A stretch of DNA of 64,000 nucleotides from Ascarosepion bandense (lineage: Eukaryota; Mollusca; Cephalopoda; Sepiida; Sepiidae). Shown here in pieces: positions 41,469-52,304 of the stretch. The stretch's first letter is position 1, and the number at the start of each line of letters is the position of its first letter. Made by a program: the position numbers and the translations under genes. The notes under the pieces are model-generated. The model did no database searches and was not told the DNA's origin. It saw nothing but the letters and a program-made list of their open reading frames with translations. The stretch is taken from assembly GCA_037127315.1 (NCBI GenBank), contig JBBBDQ010001027.1, forward strand, positions 3,956,001 to 4,020,000. The letters are read 5' to 3'.

Positions 41469-42695
41469 CTAGTGGAACCTGTGGAATTTCCACGAAAGGA
41501 TAATTATTATATCCTGGGAAAATTTTACTTTGTCATACTACAAATGATAGTAACGTCTTAATAAATAAAATAAATTAATAAAATTTTAAAAGAATTGTTT
41601 TCGTTTTTATTATTATTATTATAATTTAATAATATATAAAATTTTAAAAATACTTTAAAATCTTCAAAGAATTGATTGCAAGTAGACTTTTTAGTTAAGA
41701 ATTGATGATTATATTGCCTATCTAAAATCGAAAAGTTTAATAAAAATCGTTTATTATTCATCAAAAAAATTGTTTTTCTTCATAGTACAATGTCTTTAAT
41801 AGTTATTATTTATTCCAGCAATTAAAAGCTTATCAAATTAAATTATATTAGACCTTTATTGCATTTTTTTTTATTTTACTCTTTAAAGATTTTCCGTTAA
41901 TGATTGCAAACTTAAAATAAAAAAAAATAGATGATTTATATTCCCATTAAGTCCTGCATTGAAATAATAAAACAAAAGTTAGCCATCAATATAAAATTTT
42001 TTAAAAATTCATAGATTTACGTAGATGAGGGAGGGGGAACAGTGATAACAAAAAATATTTTATCAAGATTTTTAAAAAATAATTTCAAAAATAATTTCAT
42101 TTGTGAATGAGTACTGATAGTTTCATTAAAATCCGACAATTATTTGATTTTTGCGAGAATTTCAAAGTTAATGTGTTTGTCACCGAAAAAAAGTGGGTGG
42201 CACAATTATTATGTTTTCATTGTAAAACAGTCGTAACGTTTCTTTAGCCGTTAACTCAAATCAAAACAAAACTTTCTGACAAAATTTTGAAAATGTTAGA
42301 CAGGATTAAAAAATTTTTAAAATAATCAAAATTACTTTAAAGGCTCCTGTGTCCATTGTAAACAGAAAAAAAACAACTGATTAATGGCCAAGGGTTTAGA
42401 AGCCAGAAATTTCATTAGGTGGCGGGATACGATAACAAACCTACCTATTTTTACTATATTATACAGTACACACACATATACACACAGCTTAAACTGCTGC
42501 TGCTACGGTAATGCTATAGACTTTCTACTCCTACTCTCTCATTCTTTACTACCCTTCTGTTTAGCAAAGATGAGAGAAAGGCTGAGGAGAGTAGCATTTA
42601 AAAAGATAGAGGGGAAGGAAAAAGCTTGTATAGAGAGTAAGTGTTGTAACAAATGGACGAACTAGTTAACTAAGGAAGGAACAAGCACAATTAAT
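41469..42695 (-). repeat. Dispersed repeat R1, copy 2 (Helitron-like 3' end)
   Basis: Same outer and inner blocks as 1402-2085: ACTAGTGGAACC...TTTCCACG at the outer end, and GGCTCCTGTGTCCATTGTAA and AACAAACCTACCTATTTTTA inside. About 750 bp of additional AT-rich sequence lies between the blocks. This copy is therefore longer, or copy 1 has a deletion. It ends near GGAACAAGCACAATTA. Confidence 0.55.
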
Positions 42696-42758
42696 TAAGT
42701 ATTTAAATGATGACCTATAGATTTCGAAGATCAAAATTGATAGGAAATCATGGAACTG

Positions 42759-43210
42759 AAGTTTCAGTTTTGTTTAATGGCATGTCATCATCTCTGTGGG
42801 TTATTTAATGCCAAAAAGTTTTGTTTTTTTTTAATGTTTGGTTATAGTGAGAAGGTTGATTTAATAAGAAAATGTTTTCTTTTTATTCTTTTTTATCTTA
42901 GAAAATTGAAAATGTCTTCTAATTTTGTATTCAAAAATGTTTTGTTGAGGCATTTTTTTTTTTTTCAAAAATGTTATGGCAATAATTTTTTCTTCAAAAA
43001 TATTTTTCTATAAAGTCTATTTTTATGTATATATTTCTATAAAATTGTATTTTCATGCTTTCATAGTGTTTTGACCCCATGTTGGGGGTTAACTATATGG
43101 GTAAGGGTGGACCTGGGAACAGCAGCAATTAAGAGGTGGTTCCATGCTCCTCACAACCTCATGATCAGAGACCTTGCTGCCGGATGTAGTTTATCATCAT
43201 GCCTAGGATC
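42759..43210 (-). mobile_element. Retroposon V, full-length copy with 10-bp target duplication
   Basis: CATGGAACTG occurs at 42749-42758 and again at 43211-43220, exactly at the element edges. The element matches copies at 46594-47056 and 50577-51413. On its sense (minus) strand it begins TCCTAGGCATGATGATAAAC and ends GTTAAACAAAACTGAAAC. Copies share the end near AAACAAAACT and differ in length at the other end, so 5' truncation by target-primed reverse transcription is likely. No coding sequence or convincing polymerase III boxes are visible. It is SINE-like or a LINE 3' fragment. Confidence 0.75.
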
Positions 43211-43220
43211 CATGGAACTG

Positions 43221-44254
43221 GAATAGTTCAATAAGCGAAAAGTGCAATAGAAGAAACTGTTAGCATAGAAATTAGTTATTTGTTTTATCATTATTTATTA
43301 GTTTCAAACTTTGATTGAACTAAAATAAAACAAAAACTCTCTCTCTCTCGTCATCCACATACAGTCCTGTTTCACAGCACAGCAGCAGCCTTTAAGATTT
43401 GAAAAAGAAATCACTTGACTGGCGGTCAAAAGGGAAAATTTACTTGCCAAAATCCATTTACTTAATAGTCACCTTACGTATACATAGCGTGAACCGCTGA
43501 CGGAAAGCAAAAAATTAAATTTTAATTAAAATTTCAAACATGTTAGAAAGGATTTTGAAAATTTTAAGAAATAATAACAAAATTTGACCTTTCCTCTTTA
43601 TAGCATAAACATTTTGATGATGTTTGAGCCCTTTTAACATCATGATATGTTGTTTTTTTTTTTAATTGGCAATTGAGTGGAGGTACCTAAATTATTTATG
43701 GTTTCTTTCTTCTGTTTGACTACAGCCTCCATCTCATGATAAAAAAAATAACAAATCGGATTTTCTATAAAAAAATTACTTGTATAATTTGTTTTTTAGT
43801 GCGTGGTTGAAAGAAGCATGCATAGTTTTTTTTTTCTTTCTTTCTTTCAAATGTTCATTTTTACTTTGTGTAAATATAGATGTTGAGTCAAGGATAATAT
43901 TTTTCCAAATGAGTTTCTAAAAATCTGTGAGTGTCTTTAATCTGGGCGACAGATATTTTGGCTCCACTCTGGAAGAGTTAAATGCATGTTTACACTGACT
44001 GGGATGATAAAAGCAAAACCAAAGAGTTCAGTAATGTCATTGTAAGTATTTCTAAATAACTTGTGAATCCTCAATGGCATACTTTTGGGTTGTAAAAGGA
44101 ATGTGATTTCCTTTTTCTATATTTGAAGGCACATGTTTTATTGCGAGATTTTTAATCAACTGTGGGCGAGTAAAACAATAAAATTTAATTGCCCAATTAA
44201 GTTTTTAATTGACTGAGTTGATTGGGCAAGTGAAATCTCAAAGGCTGCTCATCA
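43221..44254. other. Gene-free stretch
   Basis: Contains a CT run at 43339-43350, an S2-like phrase (GTCATCCACATACAGTCCTG) near 43351-43380 and otherwise unassigned AT-rich sequence. Confidence 0.5.
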
Positions 44255-44340
44255 GTATGACTAAACATCCAATTGCTTCTAGCTGGGATTGAAACTCAAC
44301 CAGTTTGACATCAGTTAGAGATTTTAGCATGTTATATACG
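44255..44340 (-). repeat. tRNA-derived SINE S2, decayed minus copy
   Basis: CTCATCAGTATGACTAAACA and GGGATTGAAACTCAACCAG (B box in reverse) match the S2 family. The A box is eroded. Confidence 0.6.
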
Positions 44341-44470
44341 CAATGTAAACAAATGCCAGAAGTGTTCAATTCATAGCTGAAGAATGTTGCATAAATAGGG
44401 GTGAGTAGCTACTGTTTTTAAAATCTACCATTTCTCCAGAGTGCACAAACAGATCAGGACAGTCATGATA

Positions 44471-44963
44471 TCTAAATTATTTATAAATGGAACTTTGTCT
44501 GTGTGTATGTCCATTACCTCTAGACTCCGAAACAGCTGAACCAATTTTCTTGAAAACTTACACAGTTGTACTATAAGCGTGTGTGAGTGTTCTTAGCTAG
44601 GTTTTGTATCGAAGTATCCCCGATAAATATCGATAATCGAAAAAATCGGGTTATAGAAGAAGTGGTCTGATTATAATCAAATTTGATACACTCATAGACA
44701 TAAGAAACGATATTCAGAAGTTTCAAGGTTGCAGTTCTTACAATAGTGCAGAAAATCGATTATATATAAATATAAAAGACAAGATGTTTGTGTGAGTGTG
44801 TGTCTGTTTATCTGTCTGTATGTCCTTTATACAAATCCACAATTTTTATCTGATTCTCACCAAACTTCACACAAATATTCTTTAGGCTGAATCTGAGCTC
44901 CAGGATCATGGATTAGTTTTAAAGCTTTTATTACACCCGAGCAACGCTGGGCTATACTGCTAG
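44471..44963 (+). mobile_element. Non-autonomous Helitron-like element, copy 2 (intact ends)
   Basis: It starts TCTAAATTATTTATAAATGG and ends with the hairpin CCCGAGCAACGCTGGG, CTATACTG and CTAG. Internal ACTCCGAAACAGCTGAACC and ATCGGGTTATAGAAGAAGTG match copy 1. A TAAAAGACAAGATGTTTGTG...CTGTCTGTATGTCC segment at 44770-44860 resembles another Helitron-like 5' region, so the copy is chimeric or carries an insertion. No enzyme genes are present. Confidence 0.8.
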
Positions 44964-45375
44964 AATTACTACAACTATACTATATTTATTACTATAATTA
45001 TTACAACAGTATTGCAGATTTTAGAATTTTTTTTTTCAATCATGGCAAGAAAGCCACTAAGATCCTAGTTGTTATAGAGAATATGGGGAAAAATTATTAA
45101 GGAGAGAAAACAAAAGATAAAATTTACACAAAAGATGACAATTTATGCTGCATTTAAATTTTTAAAGTTCAAAGTTGATTGCAAAGCAAGAGACTGGAAG
45201 GAACCAGGTGTGGCGGCAATATTCACAGTAATGATGAATGGTAGACTTAGATTATAATGCGACCTTTTAGGTGAATAATATTAGAACCTTGAATAAGTTC
45301 TTGCTGTTTTCCAACAGATGTCTTTCCCAGAACTGCATGCATGTAATCTCAGATGGTAATGCATCTATAAGGAAT
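44964..45375. other. Gene-free stretch
   Basis: Unassigned sequence; includes TTTAAATTTTTAAAGTTCAA and AAAGCAAGAGACTGGAAGGA, which could be a decayed minus LINE-A piece. No other feature. Confidence 0.45.
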
Positions 45376-45840
45376 TATTTCACCCCGAGCAAGGCGGAAA
45401 CGCCACTGATGTGCAGGGGGTTACATAAATGTAAAAAGATTAATTAGAAAAGAGTGAGGAGTACAAACTAGTTAGAAAGGAACAATAGAAAGCAGGTGCG
45501 ATGACAGATACATAGATGGAGAGAAAGGGAAGGTTATACAGGGGTGGGGAGAGAGCTAGAGTCCAGTGGTTAGTAGATGAGTATTGACTTTGCATTTAAA
45601 TTTATGGAGGTTGTAGCTGTCAGGAAAGCAAGAATACGGGAGCGAGTTCCACAGGCGGGAAGTGCGAGAGAAGAAGCTGCAGGAGTAGAATTGTCGTTTG
45701 CATTTGGCTAACCTGACTGTGAATGGGTGGGACCCAGTTGCCAGTCTGGTTGCACGAGTAAACACCTGTTGAGGAGGCATCAGTGACTTAAGCTCGTCCG
45801 AGCAGAAGCCATGAAAGTATTTTATTATACACAAGTTTAA
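45376..45840 (-). pseudogene. LINE-A reverse transcriptase C-terminal fragment
   Basis: A minus frame of 92 codons (45834-45556) has YFHGFCSDELKSLMPPQQVF, a TRLATGSHPFTVRLAKC block, SCSFFSRTSRLWNSLP and CFPDSYNLHKFKCKVNTHLL. The 3' UTR and the TTTCACCCCGAGCAAGGCG terminal motif follow at 45378-45400. This is the least decayed LINE-A C-terminus in the window. It is 5'-truncated and lacks the catalytic domain. Confidence 0.85.
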
Positions 45841-45914
45841 AATTCAGTGCATGTCATTTTGCCAAAGTGTAAACAAATTTAATTTTCATAGTCTAAACAT
45901 GTTGAATTTCATGC

Positions 45915-47310
45915 CCCAAAAGTGTATTTGCAGGGAATTTTACTGCACTACTTTATTCAAAAGAAATCTGCAGCTGAAGCACACAAAATTCTTGTAGAGA
46001 CTTATGACAACCATACCCTGTCAGAAACATGTAGAGATTGGTTTAGATGCTTAAAAAATACTGATTTTGGTGTTGAAAATAAAGAATACTGTAGCCTGCC
46101 AAGATTGTATGAAAATGAAGAATCGAAGGCATTACTTCATAAAGACTCATGTCAGGTGCAAACTGAACTTTCAGAATTATTAGAAGTTGATCTCACAACA
46201 TTTTCAAGACATTTGAAATCATTAGGAGTTATTCTAAAACAAGAATATTAAGTGTCGTAAGAGTTGAAGCCAAGAGAAATTGAATGTCATTGTGTGAACA
46301 GCTAGAAAAGGAAAAGTTTTTTTTATATCATATCGTAACTGATGATGAAAAGTGTATACACTACGATGACCCTAAGCATAGAACATGGTAGAGTAAGCTC
46401 AGCCATGCATCAAAACTTGCGTCAGTTATGAGCTACTCAAACCAACCCTAACCATCATGGGAGATCTCTATCAATCACAATTGATGCATTTGAGCCAAGC
46501 CTTGAAAAAAAAAACAGCCGCTATACAGATGGAGAGACGACAAAGTGATTTTTGCAAGATGACAATGCTATGCCACATGTTGCATAACAGGTGAAAGAGT
46601 TCAAATTTTGTTTAACGGCATATCAACCTCTGTGGGTAATTTAATACCAAAAAGGTCGGATTTAACATTTTTTTTTTTTAATGTTCCGTTATAATGAGAA
46701 GGTTGATTTAGTCAGATTTTGATGAAAAAATTTTATTTTTATTTTAGAAAACTGAAGATGTCTTTTAGTTTTGTATTTCAAAATGTAATGCTGGTAATAA
46801 TTTTTTTTTTCCTTCAAAAATGTATTATTGCAATCTTTTTCCTTCGAAAATATATTGTTGGTTATATTTTTCCTTCAAAATGTATATTTTTCTATAAAAG
46901 TCTATTTTTATGTAAATATTTCTATAAATCTCTATTTTTATACATTCATAGTGTTTTGACCCCAGTTTGGAGGTTAACTATTTACCCATAGCTGGGACCC
47001 TAACAGGTGCAACAACTCTGAGTCAGGGTGGACCTGGAAACAACAGCAATTAAGAGGTTGCAAAGCAGGTGCTTCCCTACTTGGAAGCGCTTAAATGTGA
47101 AGTCCTACCCGACCTGCCATATTCACTAGACATTGCCCCGTCCAATTATCACTTGTTCTGATCGATGGCACATGGCCTGGCTGAGCAGCACTTTTATTCT
47201 TAAGATGCCCAAAAATGGGTTGACTTGTGGTTAGCCTCAAAAGATGTGTTGTTTTCTGACATGGAATTCAAATGCTGCCTGAAAAAAATAGGGAAAAGTA
47301 GTGGGTAGTG
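45915..47310 (+). pseudogene. mariner (Tc1/mariner) transposase pseudogene, split by retroposon V
   Basis: The open frame 45922-46251 encodes the N-terminal helix-turn-helix region of a mariner transposase: KSAAEAHKILVETY, TLSETCRDWF and DLTTFSRHLKSLG are characteristic. After a stop, further blocks appear in broken frame: TDDEKCIHYDDPKHRTW (first catalytic Asp), LQDDNAMPHVA (second) and, past the inserted element, VLPDLPYSLDIAPSNYHLF (third, DD34D spacing region) and FYS...KWVDLWLASKD. The transposase would cut and paste its element into TA sites. This copy has several stops plus the insertion, so it is dead. I could not place its terminal inverted repeats. Confidence 0.9.
46594..47056 (-). 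mobile_element. Retroposon V nested in mariner
   Basis: The mariner reading breaks at GTTGCATAACAGGTG (46579-46593) and resumes at GTTGCAAAGCAGGTG (47057-47071). This is a 15-bp duplication of target DNA with two later mismatches. The inserted segment matches 42759-43210 but lacks about 60-90 bp at its 5' (right) end, as expected for a truncated retroposon. Confidence 0.85.
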
Positions 47311-47549
47311 ATCACAAATTCAGTGACATGTTTCTGACTAATGTCTGTAAACCACAGCAGCAACACAGTCTACAGAGGTTGTGTGTGTATGTATTTTTGC
47401 ATGTGTATTGTGTATGTATGTGTTTGTGTGTGTTTACATGTAACAAATGTTATTAGCATGCAGGGTTCAAATTCTTGCTTAGTCTGTTGCATCCACTTTT
47501 ACTAATACTTTTCCATCTCCTCAGCAATGTGTTAAATTTTGTTAAATTT
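47311..47549. other. Gene-free flank
   Basis: TG-rich sequence at 47378-47435 and a short direct TGTTAAATTT repeat before the LTR. No gene. Confidence 0.5.
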
Positions 47550-47716
47550 TGTTATAACTCGCGATTAACAGTTATAATATTATGTCTCAACTGATGCCAA
47601 TGGTGAGCTACTGAATACTTTATTGGAACTCTGACGCTGAATTTTCTTTAAGTTCTTTATTTAAGGCATCTTGCCCAGTTTATTTGTTTTACCAGAGATG
47701 ACTTACTTACTCAACA
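47550..47716 (-). repeat. Gypsy 3' LTR
   Basis: TGTTATAAC...CTCAACA aligns with 52305-52466 over its length; shared stretches are ATATTATGTCT, TGGAACTCT, AAGTTCTTTAT and AAGGC. A purine-rich tract (minus AAAAGGTGGGATGT) directly adjoins it on the internal side. Divergence between the two LTRs is high by eye, so the insertion is old. Confidence 0.75.
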
Positions 47717-48094
47717 ACATCCCACCTTTTGAGATATTTTATTTCATTAAATATTTTGTTTCTTAGTATTTACCCTTTCCTCTTTCTGACGACTTCATCT
47801 ATTGAACTTTCTATTTTTTTTTTTTTTTTTGTCCTGGGTTGACCACTATTTTTTCTATATGTCTTCTTTTTCTGGTACTCATACTTCTATGTTCAACAAA
47901 TTTTGTGGGTGTTGGTAAGTCAAAGATATCATACAGTACTTGCATAGATTCTTGTAAGTTTTCCTTCAGTAAACTTTTCTTTTTATGAATTCCAATGTCT
48001 TTTTTGTTCCCATTTTTTCCTTCCCTTCTGTCTTTGTTTTATATTGAGGTAATAGCTAAATCCACTGCTAGGAATCCATCTTGTACATATATAA
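47717..48094 (-). pseudogene. Gypsy 3' internal remnant, unassigned
   Basis: By position this should be the pol 3' end. A minus-strand reading with FVEHRSMSTRKRRHIEKI is suggestive of a basic C-terminal tail, but I cannot assign a domain. Confidence 0.35.
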
Positions 48095-48720
48095 ATCAGC
48101 CATCTGTCCGTGCATGAAATACTGCTGTCATATATGGCCCCCACTATTCATCTCAGTGTTCTTGACAGGCTCCAAAGGAGAATCAATAATGTGATAAGTA
48201 CTGACTTAATGACTCAACTCCAGCCACTATTCTCACTTTGTCTGTTCTATAAATATTTTCATAGCTTCTGCTCAGACAAACTTGAGTCACTGGTGCCCCT
48301 GCCACATGAGTTTACTTGTGCAACCAGACTGGCAACTGGGCCCCACCCATTCAGTTAGATCAACCAAATGCAGCCAACAACTCTACTCCACAGCTTCTTT
48401 TCTTGCACTTCCCGCCTGTGGAACTCTCTTCCATATTCTTGCTTTTCTGATTCTCCAGGAATTTAAATGCAATGTCAATACCCATCTCTTAATCACTTGC
48501 CTCCAGTTCTTTCTACATCACCTCGTAAATGTTTTCCTTTCTCTCTATCTTTGCAGCTGTCTTCACACCTGTATTCCCGTCCTTCTGTTGCTCCCTTTTC
48601 TGACACCCCCTGTAACTGGTTCATCTTTCTCTTTCGTTTCTTCCTATCTAATCCTTTTCTCTTATGTAGCCCCCTGTGCATCAGTGGCATTACTCCCTTG
48701 CTTAGAGTGAAATTTAAAAA
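48095..48720 (+). mobile_element. LINE-A tail inserted in gypsy
   Basis: The longest LINE-A fragment here. It starts within a block encoding HLSVLDRLQRRINNVI (the RT thumb-like LDRLQ motif), then YKYFHSFCSDKLESLVPLPH, a TRLATGPHPF block, a frameshift, and SFLALPACGTLFHI in place of SFFxRTSRLWNSLP. It continues through EFKCNVNTHLL to a 3' UTR ending GCCCCCTGTGCATCAGTGGC and CTTGCTTAGAGTGAAAT before A-rich sequence. At least one frameshift lies near 48350. Confidence 0.8.
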
Positions 48721-48929
48721 AATTCTTTTTCAACATGTATTGGTCATGGGTAGTTATGGGATTTAAATTTTTTTTTTTAACCCAGTTGAAAAATCAGCAC
48801 AAACACGAATTTTCTTATTTTTCTCTCTTATATATACTGCTGGTGCTGCCCATTTTAAGTGGCTTATCTTTTCATTTACACCCATTTTTTTTCAAATCTG
48901 TCTAATTCTTCATTGACTTGATCCTGTAG

Positions 48930-50100
48930 TGGGCTAAGAAATTAAGAATTAAAATCAACCTTCTTCTTCACTTTTACTAAAATTCACAATGACGTGTGAA
49001 ATCCTGGTTTTTCCCAAATAGAAAAAGGATTGACCATGTGCTTAAAGAAAAAGTGGAAACCAGATTTTGCAAGTCGGTGTTAAATTGATTTTCGACCAAT
49101 GGGAACAAGACTAAAGGGACTTAGTGATCAAGTGAGAAAAATCTAGAAAAAATCAGCGAGAAAGACAACACTAAAATGTAACTTCAACTTCAAATCAACC
49201 TGGAGATAAAGTCAGGTTGCACCTTGTTCTCTTTTTCTTTCTCCTTTCCTGATTTCTTTTACTACTTCTTCTTTATCAAAGAAACATTTGCCATTTCCCT
49301 AAGGCTACAAACATTTCATTTTCAAACCAATTTTTAATTTGTTTTTAATATAGCAACTAAGAAACTGATGCACCTTGGGGTACCTGAGTGGTGGCTAGCA
49401 CTTCTACCATAAGAGGAGAGTGTGTAGGATAAGAAATTAATTAAAATCAACTTTCTTCTTCACTTTTACAAAAATTCACGATGACGTGTGAAATCCTGGA
49501 TTTTTCCAATTAGAAAAAGGATTGACCATGTGATAAAAAAAAAGTCGAAACCAGATTTCGCAAAGTGTTAAATTGGTTTTTGACCAATGGGAGCGACTTG
49601 CAAGATTTGAAGACTTCGAACCAGTGCAAAAAAATCTAATGACAATAAAAGCCTCCATCCCTGCCAATCAGTGTCTTCAAGACAACTCAGACAATTGTCC
49701 TCTTTCTCTTTCATTCTTGTGTGCTGATTTATTTTACTTCTTCTTCTTCTTCTCCATCCAAAGACATTCCTACCAAACAAACACATACATATACTTTTTT
49801 CAACAATTACTATTACAAACATTTTCTACAAGTCTTGATACCCTTAACTTTCTTATTGAACATTAATTTCTACGAATTCTTGTTATTCATTTCTTTTGAT
49901 AAATTTCTGTTTTAAAATGAAAAATGTATATTTTATTCTTACACTGTTTCACACTATTCCACCGATTCCAACCTGCCAACGATTAACCTTCTGATGACGA
50001 TAATTCTACATTAAACTTGTAAGCTGTAGAGAGTTTGGTTATGTATGACACAAGGCCGAATTAAATAAGCATTAACCAGCTCCCTATAGCTTCACTCCGA
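48930..50100 (+). repeat. LTR-like repeat L, copy 3, with internal 490-bp tandem duplication
   Basis: TTCTTCTTCACTTTTAC and GACGTGTGAAATCCTGG occur near 48958 and again near 49450, so the 5' half is present twice. The second copy continues to the full 3' half (ATAAATTTCTGTTTTAAAAT, CCAACCTGCCAACGA, ACCAGCTCCCTATAG), matching 11700-12450. This could be two LTRs separated by a short remnant or a tandem duplication. Frames of 60-97 codons here show no family resemblance. Confidence 0.6.
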
Positions 50101-50109
50101 GGCTGTGAA

Positions 50110-50563
50110 CAGTACACTATATTTAGGTTTAAATACAAGGGTTGGCCCATTTTTCACTTGAAATTTCGTTTTTGAATTTTGACACACCAACCCATCTCAT
50201 TCAACAGAATATCCAGAAAACATTTTTTCAATTTTTCCTTTTAATTTTCATGTTGTTTTTTTTAGCCTAACTCTTGTCCACTTGTATTTTTGTAATAAAT
50301 ATTTACAGGTAAATCTCATAATTCAAATACTTTGATCCAATCAGCACTGAATAAGTTTGTAGTAGTTTTTAAGCCATAAGCCTTAGCTTATATACACTGA
50401 TTTTCAAAATTCTTTTTAATATAAGTTTTCAGTGTGGCTTCGTTGATTATTGTGATATCACTACCAGTGCTAAGTTGAAGTTTTACATCCACATTATTAA
50501 TTTTCCCACAGAATTATTGTTTCCAATTTTACACTGTGTATGAAAGATCTTTTGTGAGAACTT
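50110..50563 (-). pseudogene. Gypsy protease and start of reverse transcriptase
   Basis: Read on the minus strand from 50563 downward. A retropepsin-like segment reads NVDVKLQLSTGSDITIINEA, where the catalytic triad is STG instead of DTG. Later a DWIKVFEL-like block precedes pol, and an NSKTKFQVKNGPTLVFKP-like reading corresponds to the region before the RT fingers (the KxxFxxKxxxxPVFxPKRxVP block of this family). Stops interrupt the frame. The loss of the active-site Asp shows the protease is inactive. It joins the gag remnant across the retroposon V target duplication. Confidence 0.7.
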
Positions 50564-50576
50564 TCACTTGTTTTAG

Positions 50577-51019
50577 GGTCCTGGGTATGACGGTAAACTG
50601 CATCTGGCAGCAAGGCCTCTGATTAGAAGGTTGTGAGGAGCATGTAACCACCTCTTAATTGCTGTTGTTCTCAGGTCCACCCTGACCCGGAGTAGTAGTA
50701 CTTGTTAGGGTCCCAGCTATGGGCAAATAGTTTGACCCCCAAACTAAGGTCAAAACACGATGAAAGTATAAAAATAGACTTTTACAGAAATATATTGTTG
50801 TGGAGTAGTTATAAGTGTGCTATGTCAGTTGCTAATCAACTTAGCGCACCCAAAATGTTAGGAACTTGGTAATCTTCCACTGAAAGCTGACTCCTTAGTA
50901 TTCAGCTAACTGCCAACTAATATCAACTGTCTAGTAGTTTTACTGAACTCCAATAGAACTCTGAAGAACTCCTCCAGTTAACTCTTATTAATATAGGAGG
51001 GAGAGTCCATATATATATA

Positions 51020-51053
<34 letters not shown>

Positions 51054-51100
51054 TATGGGGAAACACCTATTCCTCAGATAATGGACTCTCCCTCCTACAT

Positions 51101-51136
<36 letters not shown>

Positions 51137-51413
51137 CTTTTATAGAAAAAAATACATTTTTGAAAGAAAAATATTACCAAAAATACATTTTTGAAGAAAA
51201 AATTATTCTCAGCAAAACATTTTTGAATATAAAACTAGAAGACATTTTAAGTTTTCTGAAATAAAAAAGAATAAAACCAAAAAATTTTAATTAAAATCTG
51301 ACTACATCAACCTTCTCACTATAACTGAACATTAAAATAACCCTTAGAACCTCACCTTTTTGACATTAAATAACCCACAGAGGTGTTGATATGCTGTTAA
51401 ACAAAACTCAAAC
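50577..51413 (+). mobile_element. Retroposon V, full-length copy with perfect 13-bp target duplication
   Basis: TCACTTGTTTTAG occurs at 50564-50576 and 51414-51426, exactly bracketing the element. The duplication splits the gypsy gag reading. The 5' end GGTCCTGGGTATGACGGTAA matches the right end of 42759-43210 in reverse. The body is itself interrupted at 50796-51133. Target duplications of 10, 13 and 15 bp at three copies point to endonuclease-primed reverse transcription. Confidence 0.9.
50796..51133 (+). mobile_element. R2 copy 2 nested in retroposon V, palindromic right part
   Basis: AGACTTTTACAGAAA (50776-50790) and AGACTTTTATAGAAA (51134-51148) flank the insert. The left half matches repeat R2 (TTGTGGAGTAGTT, ACTAATATCAACTG, AATATAGGAGGGAGAG). 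The right half is the R2 end in reverse (TTATGGGGAAACACC, GACTCTCCCTCCTAC). The two are joined by (TA)n(TG)n, so the insert is a half-palindrome with a microsatellite core. Confidence 0.75.
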
Positions 51414-51426
51414 TCACTTGTTTTAG

Positions 51427-52160
51427 TTTACAGTGTGACTTTTTATGCCCTACTTTTCCACAAGTATAACTCTTTAAATTCTTAAAGGTACAGTCGTCTC
51501 CATTATGTAAACTTCCATATTTGAAACATTAATTTTTCTTTTATGGCTTTTTTTTCTTTGACTTGTATATATGCACATTTTTTTTCTTTAATTTCTTCTG
51601 TATTACATCTCAGATTTAGGATTTTCTGACTTTCGTTGGATATTTTTGCAGTATTAGATTTTGATTCTGTTGCAGTTTCATTAGGATTCTATTATTTCTG
51701 CATCATTTTTCATCATTAACCCTTGAACAAAAGTTAATCCTTTAAGCGTATCCAGAGTCATGATCTCATTTAATTTGAATCTTTCACATTCCTTGTTAAC
51801 AATTCCAGCATCTTTGTCTTTGTCAGATTCATACACTTCCAATGAGTATTAACTAAAACTTTTCTTGCTAAAAATTTTAGTTAGAATATTTAGTTTTTTC
51901 AAAGCAAGTTTATCTTGATTTTCTTGGTAGTACAAAATTACAGTATCTTTCATATTCTACTGGTACAAATTTTCCCGAGAAAAGTAATGTTTTTTTTTTC
52001 TTGTCTTCCCAGTCACTGTAAATTTTGCTCATATCTTCTTAAATAAACAGAAAAATTGTATGTGAATTCAGCTATAGCATTTGTCACTTTGTTGGGAGTG
52101 AAAGGAATTGGAGAATTTTCGTTTTCTTCTGAAGTATTCCTAATAATTCTTCTATATTTA
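51427..52160 (-). pseudogene. Gypsy gag remnant with two degenerate zinc knuckles
   Basis: On the minus strand, a CFKYGSLHNGDDC segment is followed by a YTCGKVGHKKSHC segment (51427-51535). This is the double CCHC arrangement at the gag C-terminus of K02A2.6-like gypsy elements. One Cys is changed to Tyr in the first knuckle and one to Ser in the second. Upstream, FVQGLMMKNDAEI fits the conserved FVxGLxxxxDAxI block of gag. Several stops occur. Gag would package element RNA; this copy cannot. Confidence 0.8.
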
Positions 52161-52304
52161 AGACTGTTTTCTTTTTATTCTTTACGCACAGCAAAAAAAA
52201 AAATTACGTCAACGTGGTTTTAATTTTTCGTCATCACTGTTATGTGTTCCACAGCAAAAAAGGTATTTTTTGGACTCTATATAAGTTTGATTCCTCATCA
52301 CCAC

